Origin: Archangium gephyra
Lineage (GTDB): Bacteria > Myxococcota > Myxococcia > Myxococcales > Myxococcaceae
NCBI GenBank assembly: GCA_003243425.1
Contig: QFQP01000033.1
Span: 20,812 to 84,811 of the forward strand
Direction: 5' to 3'
DNA: 64,000 nucleotides
Position numbers and translations under genes: made by a program. Positions 1 through 7,353 of the stretch are shown here, in pieces. Below the pieces are notes generated by a model. It worked only from the letters and a program-made list of their open reading frames with translations, was not told the DNA's origin and did not search any database. How positions within the stretch are numbered: the first letter of the stretch is position 1; every line of letters starts with the position of its first letter.

Positions 1-976
1 GCGCGCACTTCTCGCGGCAGGCCGGGAAGTACATGCCTTCGACGCGCGCGCCTGCGGGCGGCGGGGCGCCCCACCAGAATTCGGCGAGCGCGATGGGCGT
101 GAGGCCGAGGCGTTGCGCGTGCGCGAGCAGCTTGGGCGCAGCGCAGTCACCGGCCCCGGAAGGTGGATCTCCGTGGGGGAACAGCGCGCGCAACGTGGTG
201 GTCTCGTGCGCGAAGTTGGTGAAGACGTACGAGTCCCAGATGCGGCGCATGGCTTCGCGCGAGACGAGCGGGCGCAGGCGATCGAGCGCGGCGAGGTGGC
301 GCTCGAGGGGCTTGAGGCGCGTGAGTGCTTGCTCACGTTCTTCGCGAAAGCGGGCTTCGAGATTCCGCCGCTCGCGATCGTCAGCGCGGCTCTGCTCGTC
401 GAGCGTATTCGGGGCGACGCGGCCGTCGTCGCGCGTCGTCTCCTGCGCCTGGCTCCGGTGTTCTCGCAGCTCGCGGCGCAGGCGCTTTCTCTCGGCGTGC
501 ACCCGCTTGAGCGCCGCACGCGCTTCAGCGTGTCGAACGTCGAGGGCCTTCAGCGCCGAGCGCGCTTCGTGCAGCGCCGGGCTCGTCCTCGCCGCTTCGC
601 TGCGCGCCGTGAGCGCCTTCACCACCACCTCCGCCGGAGGCTCCACCGCTTCTCGCAGCGCCACGTCGAACGCCGGCGGCACGAAGCCCTCGAGCACCCA
701 CGCGCGCTCCACCTGGCCCGACACCGCCTGGAGGAAGCCGACGCGGCCGGCGGCATCGCGCACCACCAGCACGCCGAACATCTTCCCGCCTTCGTCGCGG
801 TACAGAACGTCGGTCGAAACGCCGGGGGCGAAGTGACCGCTCCGCAGCGCGGCCATCACCAGCTCGGCGCACCGCCGTGCGAGCGCACACGGCGCCACGT
901 CGTCGAAGGGGCTCGGAAAGCGCTCTGGCACGTCACTGCGCGCGGGTTGTGGGTCGAGCCACTGCACCTGCGTCAC
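1..976 (-). CDS. RluA-family pseudouridine synthase, N-terminal part, cut by window edge
   Basis: The frame is open from a GTG at 976 to the left edge with no stop, so the C-terminal part is missing. About 325 residues are visible. After a short N-terminal region (PERFPSPFDD, residues 12-21) comes a charged, probably coiled-coil stretch, then DCAAPKLLAHA, AEFWWGAPP and YFPACREKC. To my knowledge that series belongs to a subgroup of RluA-like 23S-rRNA pseudouridine synthases carrying an extra N-terminal region. The catalytic HRLD-type motif would lie outside the window. Upstream of the GTG the frame stays open into the neighbouring gene's end, so the start is inferred. It lies 13 bp beyond the cytochrome gene stop, so the two may be co-transcribed. 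Confidence 0.75.
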   Translation of the reverse strand, partial: MTQVQWLDPQPARSDVPERFPSPFDDVAPCALARRCAELVMAALRSGHFAPGVSTDVLYRDEGGKMFGVLVVRDAAGRVGFLQAVSGQVERAWVLEGFVPPAFDVALREAVEPPAEVVVKALTARSEAARTSPALHEARSALKALDVRHAEARAALKRVHAERKRLRRELREHRSQAQETTRDDGRVAPNTLDEQSRADDRERRNLEARFREEREQALTRLKPLERHLAALDRLRPLVSREAMRRIWDSYVFTNFAHETTTLRALFPHGDPPSGAGDCAAPKLLAHAQRLGLTPIALAEFWWGAPPPAGARVEGMYFPACREKCA

Positions 977-989
977 ATACCAGCCCGCG

Positions 990-1847
990 TCAGTCGCGGG
1001 AGGCCGGTGCGACGTCGCGCTCGTCTCGCAGCGTCGCCCACAAGGCAGCCACGTCTTCTTCCGGGAGGGCCGCGAACGCCCTCCACGGCATCAATTCATC
1101 GAGCGCGTGGCCGTCTTTGGCGACGCCCTTCTGGAGCGCGCGCGAGAAGTCTTCACGCGTCCACGCCTTCAACGCCGCTGCCGTCAGCGAAGGTGCCCAC
1201 GGCGCGCCCGGCCGCACCTCGTGCCCTTCGAGGTTCGGCCCGTGACAGCCGCGGCAACCCGACACGTTGACGAGATACGCGCCCCGGTCGCCCACGGGCG
1301 CATCGCTCACCGGCACCTCGTCGTGCTTGATGCCCCAGGCGGCCACGCGCAGCTTCCCCGTCAGCATCAACACCGAGCCTACGGGGCCCAGGCGCGTCGG
1401 CGGCAGCTCGCGATCGACCGGCACCAGCGCGTCGAGCCACGCGGCGACGTCACGGAGGTCCCGGGCCGACAATGACGCGTAGCTGTCCGAGGGCATCATC
1501 ACCAACGCGCGGCCGTCACCACCCACGCCGTGGCGTATGCCGAGGTCCCACGCGTGGAGTGAACGCACTCCCGGCCCGCCGCGGCCACGCGTGAGGTTGG
1601 GCGCCACCACGCGACCGAACACCGGGTCGTCGACCATCACCTTCCCGCCGAAGTCGCTGCCGTGGCACTCGGTGCAGACCAGCGTGCTCTGCAGCAGCTC
1701 GCCGCCGCGCTTCGCGTCACCCGTGCCCGGTGGAAGCGCCGACGTCACGCCGAGGGGCGCCTCGAGCCGGCCGTGCGCCACCGCCGGCAGACCGATGAAC
1801 CCGCTGATCAGCCCCAGCACCACCACGGATAGAATCCACTTCATCAT
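990..1847 (-). CDS. exported dihaem cytochrome c
   Basis: A 285-residue protein with an N-terminal signal peptide (hydrophobic residues 4-23, ending PAVAHG) and two haem c sites, CTECH at 58-62 and CRGCH at 198-202. Each sits in its own roughly 120-residue cytochrome c domain, and Met residues such as MMPS near 117-120 are candidate sixth ligands. Two-domain cytochromes of this kind carry electrons between periplasmic or membrane redox partners, but the partner here is unknown. The ATG pair at 1842-1847 lies opposite the divergent LysR gene, with a perfect inverted repeat between them. That arrangement suggests the LysR protein controls this gene. Confidence 0.85.
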   Translation of the reverse strand: MMKWILSVVVLGLISGFIGLPAVAHGRLEAPLGVTSALPPGTGDAKRGGELLQSTLVCTECHGSDFGGKVMVDDPVFGRVVAPNLTRGRGGPGVRSLHAWDLGIRHGVGGDGRALVMMPSDSYASLSARDLRDVAAWLDALVPVDRELPPTRLGPVGSVLMLTGKLRVAAWGIKHDEVPVSDAPVGDRGAYLVNVSGCRGCHGPNLEGHEVRPGAPWAPSLTAAALKAWTREDFSRALQKGVAKDGHALDELMPWRAFAALPEEDVAALWATLRDERDVAPASRD

Positions 1848-1883
1848 GCGCTCAAACTGCGTGAGGCGTCGATATTTGTGAAA

Positions 1884-1908
1884 TCGATGATTCGCCTCGA
1901 ATCATCGA
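1884..1908. promoter_or_regulatory. perfect 11-bp inverted repeat, likely LysR operator
   Basis: The arms TCGATGATTCG (1884-1894) and CGAATCATCGA (1898-1908) are exact reverse complements separated by CCT. The site lies 15 bp upstream of the LysR start and 36 bp upstream of the cytochrome start, in the only gap between the divergent pair. LysR-type proteins usually bind a palindromic recognition site in such a shared promoter. Binding here is inferred from symmetry and position. Confidence 0.7.
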
Positions 1909-1923
1909 CAATGATGATGAGTC

Positions 1924-2811
1924 ATGGAGCTCCGTCATCTGCGCACGTTCGTGGCGTTGTCCGACACGCTGCACTTCGGCCGCGCGGCCGCGAAGCTGGG
2001 CCTGGGGCAGCCGGCGGTCAGCCAGATGTTGAAAGACCTCGAAGCCGAGCTCGGCGTCACGCTCATCGAACGCACCCGGCGCGCAGCGGAGCTCACGCCC
2101 GCGGGGCATCAGTTTCTGCTCCACGCACGACGAAGCCTCGAGGCGGTCGAAGACGCCACGCAGGCCGCGAAGCGCGCGGGTGAAGGCGCGCTCGGCTCGG
2201 TGGTGCTCGGGCTCAACGCGTTGACGGCGTTGTCTGCGCTGCCGGGGGCGCTCGCGCGGTTCCGCGAGAAGTACCCGCTGGTGCGCATTCGGCTCATCGC
2301 CGGGGGCACCGCGCAGCTCGTCGAGCACCTGCGTGCAGGTCAATGTGACGTGGCGTTCACCATCACCCCGGGTGACGTCACGCCGCTGGCGTCAGAGGTC
2401 ATCACCCACGAGCCGCTGTGCGCGGTGTTCCACGCGAAGCACCGGCTCGCGAAGCGCACGAAGGTCCGCTTCGGCGACTTCATCGGTGAGCCGATGATTC
2501 ACCGCTCGCGCTTCGAGGAGCCGAACCTCCACCGTGAATTTCTCGGGGCCTGTGAGCGCGCGGGCGTGACGCCCAACATCCTGCTCGAGACCGGGCAGAT
2601 CGAAACGTTGTTCGCGCTCGTCTCGCAGGGCATGGCCTTCAGCCTGGTGCCCGCGACGGTGCGACGCATGGCCTACCCGGGCGTGAAGCTGGTCGAGGTG
2701 TCCCCACGAATCGAAGCCGGCGTGACGATGGTGTGGAACCCGGCGCGGTTGCCGGTCACTGCTCGACGACTCCTCGAGTTTCTCCGCGTCGAGCGGCCGC
2801 GGGCTTCGTGA
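1924..2811 (+). CDS. LysR-type transcriptional regulator
   Basis: 295 residues, the usual LTTR length. The N-terminal winged helix-turn-helix is classical (MELRHLRTFVALSDTLHFGR, then AAAKLGLGQPAVSQMLKDLE and RTRRAAELTPAG, ending near residue 60). A linker helix and a periplasmic-binding-protein-like effector domain of about 200 residues follow. It is transcribed away from the dihaem cytochrome c gene, and the shared 76-bp gap holds a perfect inverted repeat, so autoregulation plus control of the cytochrome is the simplest reading. The effector cannot be deduced. Its last 56 bp overlap a convergent small gene. Confidence 0.92.
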   Translation: MELRHLRTFVALSDTLHFGRAAAKLGLGQPAVSQMLKDLEAELGVTLIERTRRAAELTPAGHQFLLHARRSLEAVEDATQAAKRAGEGALGSVVLGLNALTALSALPGALARFREKYPLVRIRLIAGGTAQLVEHLRAGQCDVAFTITPGDVTPLASEVITHEPLCAVFHAKHRLAKRTKVRFGDFIGEPMIHRSRFEEPNLHREFLGACERAGVTPNILLETGQIETLFALVSQGMAFSLVPATVRRMAYPGVKLVEVSPRIEAGVTMVWNPARLPVTARRLLEFLRVERPRAS

Positions 2812-2953
2812 TGCGCGCGCTGCGCCGCAGCTGCAGCAGCTGTTGTTGTTGATCAGCCAGCCGCGCATCGACGCGCTCGGTGAGGTGGTCGACTTGATCT
2901 CGCAGTGACACCAGCAGGGCTTCGATGCGCAGCAGCGTCGATTCGTCACTCAT
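2756..2953 (-). CDS. small coiled-coil protein, function unknown
   Basis: 65 residues from the ATG at 2953 (MSDESTLLRIEALL); an ATG at 2965 would add MKRF. Leucines and isoleucines fall in heptad spacing through LLVSLRDQVDHLTERV, followed by ADQQQQLLQLRR, so most of it should form one amphipathic helix or coiled coil, with a basic tail. The 3' end overlaps the LysR gene in antisense for 56 bp. No family recognised. The heptad pattern and acceptable start support it, but its small size keeps confidence moderate. Confidence 0.45.
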   Translation of the reverse strand: MSDESTLLRIEALLVSLRDQVDHLTERVDARLADQQQQLLQLRRSARITKPAAARRGETRGVVEQ

Positions 2954-3010
2954 GAACCGCTTCATCGCGTCGCGACGTGGAGTCTTCACGCCGTACCCGC
3001 AACATCGCGG

Positions 3011-3982
3011 TCACTTCACCGGCTGCCACCGGCCCTGAAACCGAATGGCCTGCGGCAGCAACCCTTCGGCCTGTTCCCCGCCGGCGCCCAGCGTCAGCGC
3101 CGTCGACGCGCTCGCTTCGAGCTGCATCGCCAACGCCGAATCACCCTGGGCCTTCGCGGCCGCGATCGCGAACGCGCTGGCCGCCGCACCGATGCCGAAC
3201 ACGATGGGCCCCGAGTCGATGTCGCCGTGGCGCTCGACGCCGCGCGGCCATTCACGAAAGCCGACCATCGCCCCGAGGCGCACGAAGTGGTGCTCGCGGT
3301 ACTGGTCCCACCACTTCTTCGCCAGCTGCGGGTCGGCCTCGCTCAGGTACCGCGCGATGAACGACTGCGCGCACCCTCGCGGGTACTTCGCGCCCGGCGC
3401 CTTCCCGGTCACCTCCGATTCCGGGAGCCCGGTCGCGGGGTCGAGGTGCCGGCTCATGACGTCACGCCACGCCTCGAGCGGTGCCGTCAGCGTGTCGCCC
3501 TGATGCGCCGCATCGAAGCGGGCGAGCGAGGCCAGGGTCGCGGTCTGATCCGCCGGCCAGCGAAACGGCAGCTTCAGGTACGAAGGAACGTGCCTGGTGG
3601 GGTCTGCCAGTGACCGGCGCGCGAGCGCTTCACTCAGCCTCCGGTGCTCGGCCTCTTCACCACACCCACCGAGTTGATCCGCCGCGCCGTAGATCAGATT
3701 GAGGTGACTCTCGAAGAGCCCGTCGCCTGAACGCGGCAGCTGCTTCGCGGCCTTCAGCGCATGGGCGACGCACGCGCGCGCTTCGGCTTCGAACTCGGGC
3801 CGCGCCCTGGCTTGACCCACGCAGCCATCAGCGAGGTGCGAGAGCGTGATGACCCTGAAGCCTGCGGGCGTGTCGCCCCAGCGGCCGTAGGCGAACAACT
3901 TCCGCGCTGACTTCGGCAGCTCGAACGAAGGCGAATCTGCCGAGCCGAGGAGCAACAGCGCCAGCAGTGCATTGCGCATCAC
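3011..3982 (-). CDS. secreted protein, possible alpha/alpha-barrel fold, function unknown
   Basis: 323 residues with a short signal peptide (MMRNALLALLLLGSADS). The mature part is helical, with aromatic and glycine motifs KLPFRWPAD, YPRGCAQSFIARYL, GAMVGFREWPRG and GDIDSGPIVFGIG. The order RGCA..., GFREWP..., DIDSGPIVFGIG resembles helix-pair toroid enzymes of the linalool-dehydratase-like type, but I recognise this only loosely. It lies on the same strand as the TerB-like gene upstream (86 bp gap), without evidence of shared function. Confidence 0.6.
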   Translation of the reverse strand: MMRNALLALLLLGSADSPSFELPKSARKLFAYGRWGDTPAGFRVITLSHLADGCVGQARARPEFEAEARACVAHALKAAKQLPRSGDGLFESHLNLIYGAADQLGGCGEEAEHRRLSEALARRSLADPTRHVPSYLKLPFRWPADQTATLASLARFDAAHQGDTLTAPLEAWRDVMSRHLDPATGLPESEVTGKAPGAKYPRGCAQSFIARYLSEADPQLAKKWWDQYREHHFVRLGAMVGFREWPRGVERHGDIDSGPIVFGIGAAASAFAIAAAKAQGDSALAMQLEASASTALTLGAGGEQAEGLLPQAIRFQGRWQPVK

Positions 3983-4067
3983 GCCACGATGAACGGGCGC
4001 GGGGGCCGGCCGTCAGCGCCGTGACCGAGCGGTCGCAAACGCAGGCCGAGCGGCTCCGCAACGGGCG

Positions 4068-4883
4068 TCAGAGCTTCGCGAACTTGCCCGCGTGGGCGAC
4101 GAACACCTCGGGGCACACCGCGCGAATCGCCGGCAACTTCTCGCCCAGCCGCGCGGGCGTGAAATCGTTCTTCATCGAGTCGAGCACCGCGAGCAGGCCA
4201 GCGAGGTTCTCGCCGAACAGGCACCGCAGCTGTGGCCCTGCGCCGTCGGCGTCGCGCACGAACACGTCGAGCGCCGACTCGCGGGCGTTGAGCTCCAGCG
4301 TCATCGCGCCGAAGTGCACCGCTGCGTCATACGCGTCGCTCGCGGGTTTCCGTTGCCAACCCTTTTCAGACAAGGCCAGCACCGCGTCGACGTGCGCGCC
4401 CCCGCCGCCGCCCTGACGCGCGACCTCGCTCTTGGCGGCGAGGTCCTGGAGCACGTGCGTCTCTTCGACCTCGACGCCGAGCGCCCTGGCCAGGTCTTCG
4501 AAGGCCTTCGCCTCGTTGGTGGTCACCTCGCCGTCGGCGAGCACGATGCGGTAGGCCAGCACCAGCCCGTCACGCGCGAACGCGCCGGGGAACTTCGGGG
4601 CCAGCTGCTCGAGGTACTTCTCGCGGCCCACGTCCACCAGGGTGCGGCGCGCGCGACGTGCGCGGTCGAGCAACCCCGAGGTTGCCCCCAGCGTCTCGAG
4701 GAACTCGTCACCGACCGCCGCGCGCACCACTTCATGCATGCTGTCGATGAACGTCTCGAGCTCCTCTTCGCCGAAGCGACCGTCGGCGCGGCCGATGAAG
4801 ACCGCGGCCTCCACGAGGGCGTCCAACATGTCGTCGACTTGAGACCGTGCCGCGCGAGCGCTCAGGATTTTTCGAACCGTCAT
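4068..4883 (-). CDS. TerB-like protein
   Basis: 271 residues. Two acidic helical segments, FIGRADGRFGEEELETFI (about 29-46) and VLADGEVTTNEAKAFEDL (about 113-130), have the A-D-G-x-(F/V)-x3-E pattern of TerB/DjlA-like four-helix domains, whose acidic residues may bind metal. A Gly-rich linker and an alpha/beta C-terminal region without a recognised motif follow. There is no signal peptide, so it is probably cytoplasmic. TerB relatives occur in tellurite and stress operons, but no other ter gene is nearby. The stop of dcd is 15 bp upstream. Confidence 0.65.
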   Translation of the reverse strand: MTVRKILSARAARSQVDDMLDALVEAAVFIGRADGRFGEEELETFIDSMHEVVRAAVGDEFLETLGATSGLLDRARRARRTLVDVGREKYLEQLAPKFPGAFARDGLVLAYRIVLADGEVTTNEAKAFEDLARALGVEVEETHVLQDLAAKSEVARQGGGGGAHVDAVLALSEKGWQRKPASDAYDAAVHFGAMTLELNARESALDVFVRDADGAGPQLRCLFGENLAGLLAVLDSMKNDFTPARLGEKLPAIRAVCPEVFVAHAGKFAKL

Positions 4884-4898
4884 CGACGAGCCTCTTGA

Positions 4899-5468
4899 TT
4901 ACGTCTTGGGCAGCGTGACGCCCGTCTGACCCTGGTACTTGCCGCCGCGGTCGCGGTAGCTGGTTTCACACACCTCGTCGGAGCCGAAGAACAGCATCTG
5001 GGCCACGCCCTCGTTGGCGTAGATGCGCGCGGGCAGCGGGGTGGTGTTCGAGAATTCGAGCGTCACGTGGCCTTCCCACTCGGGCTCGAGCGGGGTGACG
5101 TTCACGATGATGCCGCAGCGCGCGTAGGTCGACTTGCCCAGGCACACCACCAGCACGTCGCGCGGAATGCGGAAGTACTCGACGGTGCGCGCCAGCGCGA
5201 ACGAGTTGGGAGGGATGATGCACTCGGGCCCCTTGATGTCGACGAAGCTGCGCGGGTCGAAGGTCTTGGGGTCCACGATGGTGGAGTTGATGTTGGTGAA
5301 GACCTTGAACTCGTCGGCGCAGCGCACGTCGTAGCCGTAGCTCGAGGTGCCGAAGCTCACGGCGCGCTGGCCGGCTGAATTCGTGCGCACCAGCTCGGGC
5401 TCGAAGGGTTCGATCATCTTCTTTTCGAGCGACTGACGGCGAATCCACTTGTCTGACTTGATGCTCAT
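4899..5468 (-). CDS. dcd: dCTP deaminase
   Basis: 189 residues, the normal length. The enzyme deaminates dCTP to dUTP (or, in bifunctional members, to dUMP) for thymidylate synthesis. Motifs are clear: GTSSYGYDVRCADEF near residue 40, FALARTVEYFRIP, the active-site segment GKSTYARCGIIVNVTP with its Ser and Arg, and HVTLEFSNTTPLPARIYANE carrying the catalytic Glu. The ATG at 5466-5468 is 24 bp from the divergent mog gene, so the promoters must overlap. The TerB-like gene follows on the same strand. Confidence 0.95.
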   Translation of the reverse strand: MSIKSDKWIRRQSLEKKMIEPFEPELVRTNSAGQRAVSFGTSSYGYDVRCADEFKVFTNINSTIVDPKTFDPRSFVDIKGPECIIPPNSFALARTVEYFRIPRDVLVVCLGKSTYARCGIIVNVTPLEPEWEGHVTLEFSNTTPLPARIYANEGVAQMLFFGSDEVCETSYRDRGGKYQGQTGVTLPKT

Positions 5469-5492
5469 GGGGCGGCACCATACAGGCGTCGC

Positions 5493-6023
5493 ATGACTGC
5501 ACGTATCGGCATCGTCACCCTGTCTGACCGGGCGTCTGCGGGCGTCTACGAAGACCGCTCAGGCCAGGCGATCCGCGACACGCTCACCGAGTGGCTCGCG
5601 ACGCCGTGGAAGGCCGAGTACCGGCTCATTCCCGACGACCGGCCGGTCATCGAGAAGACGCTCATCGAGCTGTGTGACGAGTACCGATGCGGGCTCATCG
5701 TCACCACCGGCGGCACCGGCCCTGCGAAGCGCGACGTGACGCCCGAAGCGACCGAAGCGGTGTGCGAGAAGCTGATGCACGGCTTCGGGGAAATCATGCG
5801 CGCCACCTCGCTCAAGAGCGTGCCCACCGCGATTCTCTCGCGGCAGACCGCGGGCATTCGTGGCAGCTCGCTCATCGTGAACCTGCCGGGAAAGCCGGCG
5901 GCGATTCGTGAGTGTCTCGAAGCGGTGTTCCCTGCGATTCCGTATTGCATCGACTTGATCAACGGGCCGTACCTCGAGGGCACGGAACGCGCGCCGAAGG
6001 TGTTCCGGCCGAAGCCGATGTGA
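5493..6023 (+). CDS. mog: molybdopterin adenylyltransferase (MogA/MoaB family)
   Basis: 176 residues of the MogA/MoaB fold. It adenylylates molybdopterin before metal insertion in molybdenum-cofactor synthesis. The nucleotide-binding signature TTGGTGPAKRDVTPEAT is complete, and LPGKPAAIRECLEAVFPAIP matches the conserved C-terminal region. The N-terminus IGIVTLSDRASAG is typical. No other moa, moe or molybdate-transport gene is present, so the rest of the pathway must be encoded elsewhere. It is divergent from dcd across 24 bp. Confidence 0.92.
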   Translation: MTARIGIVTLSDRASAGVYEDRSGQAIRDTLTEWLATPWKAEYRLIPDDRPVIEKTLIELCDEYRCGLIVTTGGTGPAKRDVTPEATEAVCEKLMHGFGEIMRATSLKSVPTAILSRQTAGIRGSSLIVNLPGKPAAIRECLEAVFPAIPYCIDLINGPYLEGTERAPKVFRPKPM

Positions 6024-6116
6024 TGCCAGCGCGCTGCGCCTTCACGCTCGCCACGCCACGGCGGCGCGCCGAATTTCAGGACCGCCCTTCGTGCGCGCGT
6101 GGTTTCATCAGCTCCG

Positions 6117-6524
6117 ATGCGTGACCTCGCCGGAGCCCGCTGTGCGAAGCACCCCGACGTTCAAGCGGTAGAGAACTGCAGCCGCTGCGGCGCGTTCGTG
6201 TGCCCGAGCTGTCTGGAGTTCCACCTCGATGGTGGCATTCGTTGCGCCAACTGCATGGACCGCGACCGTACCGAGAAGCCGTCGGGCCGCGCGGTGGCTG
6301 CGCTGGTGTTCGCGGTGCTGGGAATTCAGTGTGGCTTGCTGCCGGGCATCGTCGGGCTGGTGCTGGGCACCGCGGAGCTCTCGGCAATCGAGCGGGGTGA
6401 GGCTCCCGCCGCGGGTAGATCTCTTGCCCGCGGCGGGCAAATCATCGGCGGCATCGCTGCGGCGTTGCTGGCCATCGTCCTCATCGGCGTGGCCTTCTTC
6501 GTCGCGACGAAAAGCCGCTGGTGA
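6117..6524 (+). CDS. membrane protein with B-box-type zinc site and DUF4190-like helices
   Basis: 135 residues from the ATG at 6117 (MRDLAGARCAKHP); a GTG at 6099 would add six residues. The first 45 residues hold CxxH (CAKH), CSRC, CPSC and CANC, spaced like a B-box/treble-clef zinc domain. Two hydrophobic segments follow (about 57-80 and 100-128) separated by a Gly-rich loop, as in DUF4190 proteins. The zinc part should face the cytoplasm. Function unknown. It is convergent with the next gene, with one base between the stops. Confidence 0.7.
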   Translation: MRDLAGARCAKHPDVQAVENCSRCGAFVCPSCLEFHLDGGIRCANCMDRDRTEKPSGRAVAALVFAVLGIQCGLLPGIVGLVLGTAELSAIERGEAPAAGRSLARGGQIIGGIAAALLAIVLIGVAFFVATKSRW

Positions 6525-6525
6525 A

Positions 6526-6816
6526 TCACATGCGAGCCATCGCCTGCGACGCGATGTTGATCACGATGTTGACGACGATGAGCCCCGTCCAGATGCGGAT
6601 CCACTGCGCGTACTTCAGACCGGCGGGAGGCGGGTTCGCCGCGTCGAGCGCGTCGGCGTTCTGCCAGCCCCAGATGAGCGTGTAGAGACCACAGCACAGA
6701 CCAGCGATGCCGTGACCGACGCCCTTGGCCTTGAAGAGCTGGATCAAAAAGACGATCAAGCAGGCAAGGTTGACGAGGCCGATCAGCAAGCTCAGAAGAC
6801 CGAGAATCATGACCAT
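6526..6816 (-). CDS. small integral membrane protein
   Basis: 96 residues with three likely membrane segments: residues 1-27 (a run of L, I, V and G), about 33-50 (GIAGLCCGLYTLIWGW) and about 70-92 (WTGLIVVNIVINIAS). No catalytic or binding motif is visible and no family is recognised. The stop is one base from the convergent zinc/DUF4190 gene. Dense hydrophobic periodicity and a clear ATG support it as real. Confidence 0.6.
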   Translation of the reverse strand: MVMILGLLSLLIGLVNLACLIVFLIQLFKAKGVGHGIAGLCCGLYTLIWGWQNADALDAANPPPAGLKYAQWIRIWTGLIVVNIVINIASQAMARM

Positions 6817-6876
6817 TGTGGGTTTCCCCTCCGGGTAGGTGGTGTGAAGCGGAGCGGACGGTAGACGCCGCCTTCC

Positions 6877-7335
6877 GTGCTACCAAGGACAATCGGGACC
6901 ACGTTGGTGCGCAAAGAAAGAACATGGCTGAGGCCGCTTCTGACGCCCTGGGTCCGACGTGTGTCACTCGTCGGCTTCATCGGTTCGTTCTTCTTTCCCG
7001 TGACCGGGCTCGGCGTCGACCTCTGCCCGATTCACGCAGTGACCGGCCTGCCGTGCCCCGGCTGCGGCGTGACCCGCGGCATCGCGCTGGTGTCTCAGGG
7101 CGAGCTGCTCACCGCGCTGGGCGCGCACCCCTTCATTCTCTTCCTCTGGCCGGGCCTGTTGATCCTCGCGGCGCTGGCGCTGGTGCCGCAGCGCCGCGTC
7201 GAAGCGATGGAAGCGAAGTTGGACGTTCTCGAGCCGGGGCTTTCAGCCACGTGGCGCGTGGTGCTCTTCGCGTTCTTCGGCTTCGGGTTGATCCGCTTCG
7301 TGGTCTTCCTCGTGCTTGGTGAGCGCTTCCCTTAG
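6877..7335 (+). CDS. DUF2752 membrane protein
   Basis: 152 residues; the start at 6877 is the longest option. The diagnostic motif is CPIHAVTGLPCPGCGVTRG at about 51-69, which DUF2752 proteins place between two membrane helices. Hydrophobic segments lie near 28-45, 85-105 and 125-147. Function of the family is not established. The stop is 18 bp before the channel gene on the same strand, so the two may be one transcript. Confidence 0.8.
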   Translation: MLPRTIGTTLVRKERTWLRPLLTPWVRRVSLVGFIGSFFFPVTGLGVDLCPIHAVTGLPCPGCGVTRGIALVSQGELLTALGAHPFILFLWPGLLILAALALVPQRRVEAMEAKLDVLEPGLSATWRVVLFAFFGFGLIRFVVFLVLGERFP

Positions 7336-7353
7336 TGGAAGAGTCGCCGCCCC

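Noticed and set aside
113..1270. Long plus-strand frame of 385 codons across the first genes
   Set aside because: It is Arg/His-rich and lies antisense to a recognisable pseudouridine synthase and a cytochrome c, so it is a high-GC shadow.
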